Source: Rhizobium sp. P38BS-XIX (GTDB lineage: Bacteria > Pseudomonadota > Alphaproteobacteria > Rhizobiales > Rhizobiaceae). Taken from it: a stretch of DNA of 64,000 bases. The position numbers and the translations under genes are program-made. The notes beneath the pieces are model-generated. The model saw nothing but the letters and a program-made list of their open reading frames with translations, was not told where the DNA came from and searched no databases. Below, piece after piece: positions 59,506 to 64,000 of the stretch; position 1 is the stretch's first letter; the number at the start of each line of letters is the position of its first letter. The stretch spans positions 106,030 through 170,029 of the forward strand of contig NZ_JABAIJ010000012.1 of the NCBI RefSeq assembly GCF_012641435.1, in the 5' to 3' direction.

Positions 59506-61547
59506 GCTGCCGTCCTTCCTGTTGGCAACAGCATCGACGAAACCGGCGGATCAGCGTCAGGTGCGAGGCACAGGCGAAGCGCGGCCGCACTCACCAGCAA
59601 CTCGTGCTCGGCGCGGGACAAGGCATTCCCCTGTGGGAATCCAATGAGATCGTCCAGAAACACGATAGCGGCCATCGAAGACGCCCGGCGCCCATCAGCC
59701 GCCGGATCGGAAAATCCCTGCAGGGCTTCGAAAATTGCCGCCGACTTGAGACGAACCGGTTCGGATGCGCCATCAATAAGGTCACGCATCGCCGCAAGGT
59801 GAAGTCCGATCCGCAAATTCCTTATCAAGTCCGCGTCCACCATCTCGGAGCCTGGGGAAAGCTTCGCCGCTCTGGGCGCGAACAGACCGGCGATATCGAT
59901 CAGACGATGGCGCATGGCATCGGCGTCGGAATGTTTGTCGGCCGCGATAGTCGCCACCTGCTTCCTCGTTACCGAAATAAGCCTCCTGGCATTCGTTTCC
60001 GCTCCGACGGAGCGGAAAAGGCCGCAGACGACAATCGTCCAGATCATCGCAAAAATGGTTGCCACGCCTCCATTCGCAAATGCCGCAAAGTCGCTGCCTT
60101 GCTGGGCCTGGAGCGTCAGAAGCAGAGGAAAATTGATGCAGAGACCCATGCCGACAAGCGCAAGGGAGGGTATGGCGAGGCAAATGCCCGCCGGAACAAA
60201 GAACAGCGCGAGTGCCGCAACGAGCGGCACGAAATCGTCTATCATCGGCAGCACCGCAAAGGCGTAGACGAACGCGACGACCACCGTAACGAAGGTCACG
60301 CCGACAAATTTGCGCATCGCCGGCACAGGATCGTCCATCGTTGCGAGCAGGCAGCATAGGACACCGGAGACCTGAGCGAATGTCATCCCGTCTGACCACC
60401 CGGCAGCGATCCAGAAAAACGTCGATGACGACAGGCAGACCGCTACAGCCAGCGCCGAGAGCAGCGCCATGCCAAAGTCACGATGCGCTGCTGGCGTCCT
60501 GTCGACAGCAGCGCTCCGCGGAGCGGCCCGAGCAGAACGTCCCCCTTCGATGGATGCGCGAAGGGCGATGCAATCGTCCCGGACGCAAAGAATATCCCGC
60601 AGATTCCGGGCGGCATTCGCAATAAGAAGGTCTTCCCAGGACGGAAGCGTTTTCAAAGGGCCAAGCGCATCGATCTTCGCCTTCATGTCTCCTGCGTCAT
60701 TCATCGAGCTAGGGCCGACCGCCGATCCGACGTTCGCCATCAGCACGAAGACGCCTTCCGAGCGTGGAGTGCCCAGCCTCAGCAGCGACTGCCGCAAATC
60801 CTCGAATTCCGCCTCTAGCGGGAGCAGCGACAGCATGCGGCGCTGCAGACGTCGCACCAGGGAGACCGCGCTTCGGTGGCGGGAGCCGTCATATTGAAGA
60901 TGCATCGTCATCGACCTCAGATCCGTCGCATCCGCAGCCAGGCCGTGCCTTTCGTTGCGCCCCCGAACGTCGTCCAGCGGCCCGGACGCGGCTGACGCGA
61001 AGAGCGTGCCTGCTCTCGCCATCCATCCATCGATGCGGCGCAGGATCACCGTGCCGACGTGGACGGGAAGGACGATATGGCTGACGAGCGAGGCGCAGAT
61101 GATTGCAAGGCCGATCTCCTCGACGCGCGACACGACCGTGTCAAACGTATTCGAAGGCGCGGTCACCAGTGGCAACCCCGCGAGAAGTACGGTGTAACCG
61201 GCAAGCAGGCAAACGTAGCTTCGAGGTGTGCGGTCGAGAAGACTGACGAAAGTGCACGTCGAGACCCACACAATGATCGCGGCGGAGAGCAATATCGGCT
61301 CATTTACCAGGTTCGGAATGAGGACAACCGCCGCAGCCGCGCCAATGATTGTCCCGAGGAGCCGATAGGCCGACTTCGATGCAATGGCGCCCGAGAGAGG
61401 ATTGGCAACGATGTACACGGTGGCCACCGCCCAAAATGGCCGCGGAAGATCGAAGCTGATGGCAACGAAGTAAGCGAGCATCGCGGACAGAAAAGTCTTC
61501 AATGAAAACACAACGACTTGCGTTGTGACGATTGGGCGATTGCTCAA
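59502..61547 (-). CDS. FUSC/AaeB-type aromatic acid exporter permease
   Basis: A 681-residue inner-membrane protein of the FUSC family: two blocks of about five helices (residues 10-165 and 355-490) separated by a cytoplasmic helical region. PFWAVATVYIVANPLSGAIA and LLGTIIGAAAAVVLIP are typical of AaeB. The best start is TTG 61547, which overlaps the stop of the preceding small gene (TTGA) and has GGGAG upstream; homologs begin close to this point. It exports hydroxylated aromatic acids or similar compounds; substrate unproven. Confidence 0.87.
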   Translation of the reverse strand: MSNRPIVTTQVVVFSLKTFLSAMLAYFVAISFDLPRPFWAVATVYIVANPLSGAIASKSAYRLLGTIIGAAAAVVLIPNLVNEPILLSAAIIVWVSTCTFVSLLDRTPRSYVCLLAGYTVLLAGLPLVTAPSNTFDTVVSRVEEIGLAIICASLVSHIVLPVHVGTVILRRIDGWMARAGTLFASAASGPLDDVRGRNERHGLAADATDLRSMTMHLQYDGSRHRSAVSLVRRLQRRMLSLLPLEAEFEDLRQSLLRLGTPRSEGVFVLMANVGSAVGPSSMNDAGDMKAKIDALGPLKTLPSWEDLLIANAARNLRDILCVRDDCIALRASIEGGRSARAAPRSAAVDRTPAAHRDFGMALLSALAVAVCLSSSTFFWIAAGWSDGMTFAQVSGVLCCLLATMDDPVPAMRKFVGVTFVTVVVAFVYAFAVLPMIDDFVPLVAALALFFVPAGICLAIPSLALVGMGLCINFPLLLTLQAQQGSDFAAFANGGVATIFAMIWTIVVCGLFRSVGAETNARRLISVTRKQVATIAADKHSDADAMRHRLIDIAGLFAPRAAKLSPGSEMVDADLIRNLRIGLHLAAMRDLIDGASEPVRLKSAAIFEALQGFSDPAADGRRASSMAAIVFLDDLIGFPQGNALSRAEHELLVSAAALRLCLAPDADPPVSSMLLPTGRTAA

Positions 61548-61870
61548 GCCTCTTCTCCCGGATGGGAATTCCGGCTTGAGCGCGGCTCCCTGGTGCTTGT
61601 GAGACCGTAGATTGCCGGTGAGACATAGCAGAAGAAGGGGGAGGCCAGGCACGCATACATGTAAGCTTCTTCCGGATCAGCGCATGAAACAGCCGGAATG
61701 CTGGTTGCCGGAGAGGTGAACGCGCGCCGCAGCCTGCGAACGAACACGCCCACGCGCCTCAGCGCGAAGGAAAGATAATCTCGATGCGGCGCGCCACCCT
61801 CTCCAACATGCATCGAGCCCATAGCCCGCGAGACCGCGGCGCGCCGAGAATCGTCCTCGTGAATTTCCAT
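61544..61870 (-). CDS. Small orphan protein at the head of the efflux operon
   Basis: A 108-residue protein with GGAGACGACA before its ATG and a stop overlapping the FUSC start (TTGA). N-terminal half basic (RDYLSFALRRVGVFVRRLRR), with a possible short hydrophobic part (YACLASPFFCYVSPAI). No family known. Coupling to the pump gene suggests a leader or accessory role; it might also only provide translation coupling. Confidence 0.5.
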   Translation of the reverse strand: MEIHEDDSRRAAVSRAMGSMHVGEGGAPHRDYLSFALRRVGVFVRRLRRAFTSPATSIPAVSCADPEEAYMYACLASPFFCYVSPAIYGLTSTREPRSSRNSHPGEEA

Positions 61871-61944
61871 TGTCGTCTCCGAACGTCGTATTTCGTTCGA
61901 AGCCTATCGACAAAACAACCGGATGAATTTAGATATTCTGCCAT

Positions 61945-62751
61945 ATGATGACGAAATCCCACCAAATGCCAAAGTCCCTTTCCTGGGCTCTGGTCGACAA
62001 TGACCTCGACAAGTCCACGGCAGCCGCGATTGCAGCGCGGATCGACGTGTCGCAGAACGGGCGAGAGGCGCCTGAGCATCGCCACCGCAAGGGCCAACTC
62101 GTCATGGCTTTGCGAGGAGGCGTCACATGCCGAGTCCCCAGCGGCTTGTGGATGGTTCCGCCACATTGCGGCGTCTGGGTTCCCGGAGGCATGACGCACA
62201 GCAATGTTGCAACTGCCAATGCCCGGCTTTTCTTTCTCTTCGTCGAGCCGGGAGCTGCCGATCTGCCCGACCGATGCTGCACCCTTTCCCTCTCTCCGCT
62301 GGTGAGGGAACTCATCATCGAGATGGCGGATCAGACTGCTGGCGCAGCCGCCGACACCGAATTGATCACCACGCTGCTGTTATCGGCCTTGTCGCGCATG
62401 CCGGTGCAGGACCTGCATCTACCTTTGACCGATGAGCCGCGTCTCGGACGGATCGCATCCGCGCTGGTTGACGACCCGTCCGATCGAGCCACGATGGGTC
62501 AATGGGCGAAACGCATGGCATTAAGCGAGAATTCGCTCGCCCGGCTCGTTCAAAAAGAAACCGGCCTGACGTTCGGCCGCTGGCGACAGCAGCTACAATT
62601 GATTTTCGCGCTCCGCAGCCTTGCCGCCGGCGCTACGGTGCAGCAGGTTTCGAGCGATCTCGGATATGAATCGGTCTCTGCATTCATCACCATGTTCAAG
62701 AAAGCGCTCGGTGCATCGCCGGCGCAATATCTCAAGAGCTTTGATCGCTAG
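61945..62751 (+). CDS. AraC family regulator with cupin domain, divergent from the efflux operon
   Basis: A 268-residue regulator: N-terminal cupin (GREAPEHRHRKGQLVMALRG, WMVPPHCGVWVPGGMTHSNV) and C-terminal AraC HTH (MGQWAKRMALSENSLARLVQ, QQVSSDLGYESVSAFITMFK, FKKALGASPAQYLK). Only 74 bases separate it from the efflux operon, so it is the likely activator, responding to the exported compound. The ATG at 61945 is followed by a second in-frame ATG. Confidence 0.92.
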   Translation: MMTKSHQMPKSLSWALVDNDLDKSTAAAIAARIDVSQNGREAPEHRHRKGQLVMALRGGVTCRVPSGLWMVPPHCGVWVPGGMTHSNVATANARLFFLFVEPGAADLPDRCCTLSLSPLVRELIIEMADQTAGAAADTELITTLLLSALSRMPVQDLHLPLTDEPRLGRIASALVDDPSDRATMGQWAKRMALSENSLARLVQKETGLTFGRWRQQLQLIFALRSLAAGATVQQVSSDLGYESVSAFITMFKKALGASPAQYLKSFDR

Positions 62752-62917
62752 GTTTTGATGTAGATTTTCTGGCGTGCCGTTCTTACGCCGCGCCGATCAA
62801 CAGAGTCTGCAGTCTATGTCACTGGAATTGACCTGCGTAGCCGAGCTCAAAGCCTGCGTGGTTTCATGGGCGCAATTATCGAAACCTTGGTAGGCCTTTG
62901 CATCGGCTGATAGCGCA

Positions 62918-63530
62918 TCATCGGCGTGTGCGTCTTAATTTCAACGCGACGTCGAGCTTTGCCGGGACGGAGACGTCGTCGAGACTGGCGCCAAGGATGT
63001 TTTGGATCCTTTCCAATCGGTAGCTGAGCGTATTGGCATGGATGCCCAACTCTCCTGCGGTTGCCTTTTTGTGCATTCGATTTCGAAAATAGACTTCCAC
63101 CGTCTGAACGAGATCAGTTTCACCTGCCAGTTGCTCAAGTAAAGAAGTGACATACAGGCTGACGCTATCCGACACCCGCATCGACTCCTCAACGGCAATA
63201 TCGGAGAACAACCGCACATATTCAGCGCGATCATGGTTGCGACCAAAATCAAGCGCGCGCCTGGCTTCCTCTGCCGATCTCGCCCAACCTCTGGCGCTGT
63301 GCCTGGACAAACCTATGCCAATTGCACGGATCCCGGACATCGCTTTTGTCAGAACGGATGCCGGGAGAGCCGCCGTCGTATCGCTCGCACTCATCAGGCG
63401 TCCGTATTCGCAAGGCAGCCATAAGAAAAGGCGGTCGCGACGCCAGCTGCTCAGCAGACTGTCTTTTGACACGCCAAAGGTTGTTGCCGCGCAGGCGCAG
63501 GTTGATCGGTCCGTCGGAGCTATCTTGGTT
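62918..63530 (-). pseudogene. N-terminally truncated PucR/CdaR-type regulator
   Basis: The frame encodes the C-terminal part of a PucR/CdaR family regulator: a GGDEF-like remnant (IRAIGIGLSRHSARGWARSA, SEEARRALDFGRNHDRAEY-like) and the HTH_30 domain (FRNRMHKKATAGELGIHANT, LSYRLERIQNILGASLDD). The N-terminal half of these about 400-residue proteins is missing, replaced upstream by the autotransporter gene in another frame. An internal ATG at 63394 could start a 158-residue product. I read it as a decayed gene. Confidence 0.6.
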
Positions 63531-64000
63531 AGAACTTCTTTCCTGCCGCGACTTTTGCACCGACGGATTTCTGCCCGTCGCCCTCGATGTTGAAGAGGAT
63601 GCTGGTGTCGAGCATCCAGAAGTTCTGGGTCTGCAGCGAGACGCCGGCGGTGACGGCGGCGAACGCGCTGGCGCCGTCCATGCCGGAATAGCCGCCCGTC
63701 AGCCCGAGCTTCGGCGTCAGCTTCGTGCCGTTCTCCATCGTGAAGGAGCGGGCGATCTCGGCCCCCAGGCTGACGCGGAACTGGTCCTCGTTGAAGCCGT
63801 CGATGGTGATGGCATCGCCGGAACTGTTCTTGACCGTGTAGTCGTCGACCTTTTCCGAGAAGTAGACCGCCCTGAGCTTCGGCGAGATCGTCGTGGCCTC
63901 GTCGAGGTTCCACTGTCCCTCGATCGAGGTGTCGGCCATCCAGCGCGTCGTCTTGAAGCCGCCGTCCCAGAACTGGGTGTTGATGGTGTTGTTCGAGCCG
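63529..64000 (-). CDS. Autotransporter outer-membrane beta-barrel domain protein, 5' part outside window
   Basis: The reverse strand is open from the window edge (64000) to a TGA at 63529, at least 156 residues. The sequence is the C-terminal part of an autotransporter barrel: SIEGQWNLDEATTISPKLRA, DGFNEDQFRVSLGAEIARSF, GTKLTPKLGLTGGYSGMDGA, and the closing strand KSVGAKVAAGKKF ending in Phe, the Bam recognition residue. The passenger lies outside the window. Only the barrel end can be described. Confidence 0.88.
   Translation of the reverse strand, partial: GSNNTINTQFWDGGFKTTRWMADTSIEGQWNLDEATTISPKLRAVYFSEKVDDYTVKNSSGDAITIDGFNEDQFRVSLGAEIARSFTMENGTKLTPKLGLTGGYSGMDGASAFAAVTAGVSLQTQNFWMLDTSILFNIEGDGQKSVGAKVAAGKKF

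Noticed and set aside
1..64000. CRISPR arrays, insertion sequences or prophage
   Set aside because: No regularly spaced repeats, transposase, integrase or phage structural motif was seen anywhere.

Overview
The window reads as a chromosome, chromid or large-plasmid segment from an alphaproteobacterium of the Hyphomicrobiales, most likely Rhizobium or a close relative. The evidence is its high GC content, tightly packed operons, rhizobial-type HWE and single-receiver signalling proteins, a CsgH-type curli cluster and a MesX/MesD methionine pair. I found no rRNA, tRNA, CRISPR array, prophage or insertion sequence. Both ends are cut inside genes: a DUF1963 protein at the left and an autotransporter barrel at the right. 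All family calls come from reading motifs and from remembered family sequences; no search was run.

Layout. 1-3.9 kb holds a DUF1963 fragment, an SDR, and a GntR regulator with an M20 amidohydrolase. 4-8.1 kb is a bufferin-type metal-stress RiPP operon (DUF2282 precursor, DUF692 enzyme, DUF2063 partner, DoxX) beside an ECF sigma factor and its NrsF-type anti-sigma; both units carry the same promoter-like motif. 8.2-9.5 kb is a RelE-like/XRE/DUF6941 trio. 9.8-14.8 kb is a curli operon (14-repeat curlin, CsgH, minor curlin, CsgF, CsgG) followed by orphan secreted proteins and an IalB protein. 14.9-20.6 kb holds SDRs, an MscS channel, a GST and an HxlR regulator.

20.7-31.5 kb is the most striking unit: a LacI repressor divergent from a single operon of five ABC-importer genes, an IolB-family isomerase, a gluconate-5-dehydrogenase-type SDR and a cytoplasmic GH39 enzyme that resembles alpha-L-iduronidase through its whole length. 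The chemistry links up: L-iduronate isomerised at C1/C2 is 5-keto-D-gluconate, which the SDR family reduces to D-gluconate. I infer an import and catabolism pathway for iduronosides.

31.8-48.9 kb is mixed signalling and stress content: small secreted and orphan proteins, candidate small RNAs, a NarL-type two-component pair, a single receiver, a TetR/RibD-like pair with a perfect palindrome between them, a CHASE4-GGDEF cyclase, a YddA/BacA-like ABC exporter and an HWE kinase. 49-52.3 kb has a hydrolase, an OYE-type reductase and an AraC regulator. 52.7-57.6 kb is a methionine locus: mesX-mesD-flavin reductase on one strand, and on the other a cobalamin riboswitch leading into a double-hotdog thioesterase and a MetR-like LysR regulator. 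This arrangement predicts that B12 shortage switches on B12-independent methionine synthesis. 58.4-62.8 kb is an AaeXAB-like efflux operon with a divergent AraC regulator. The right end has a truncated PucR/CdaR-type regulator and the autotransporter barrel.
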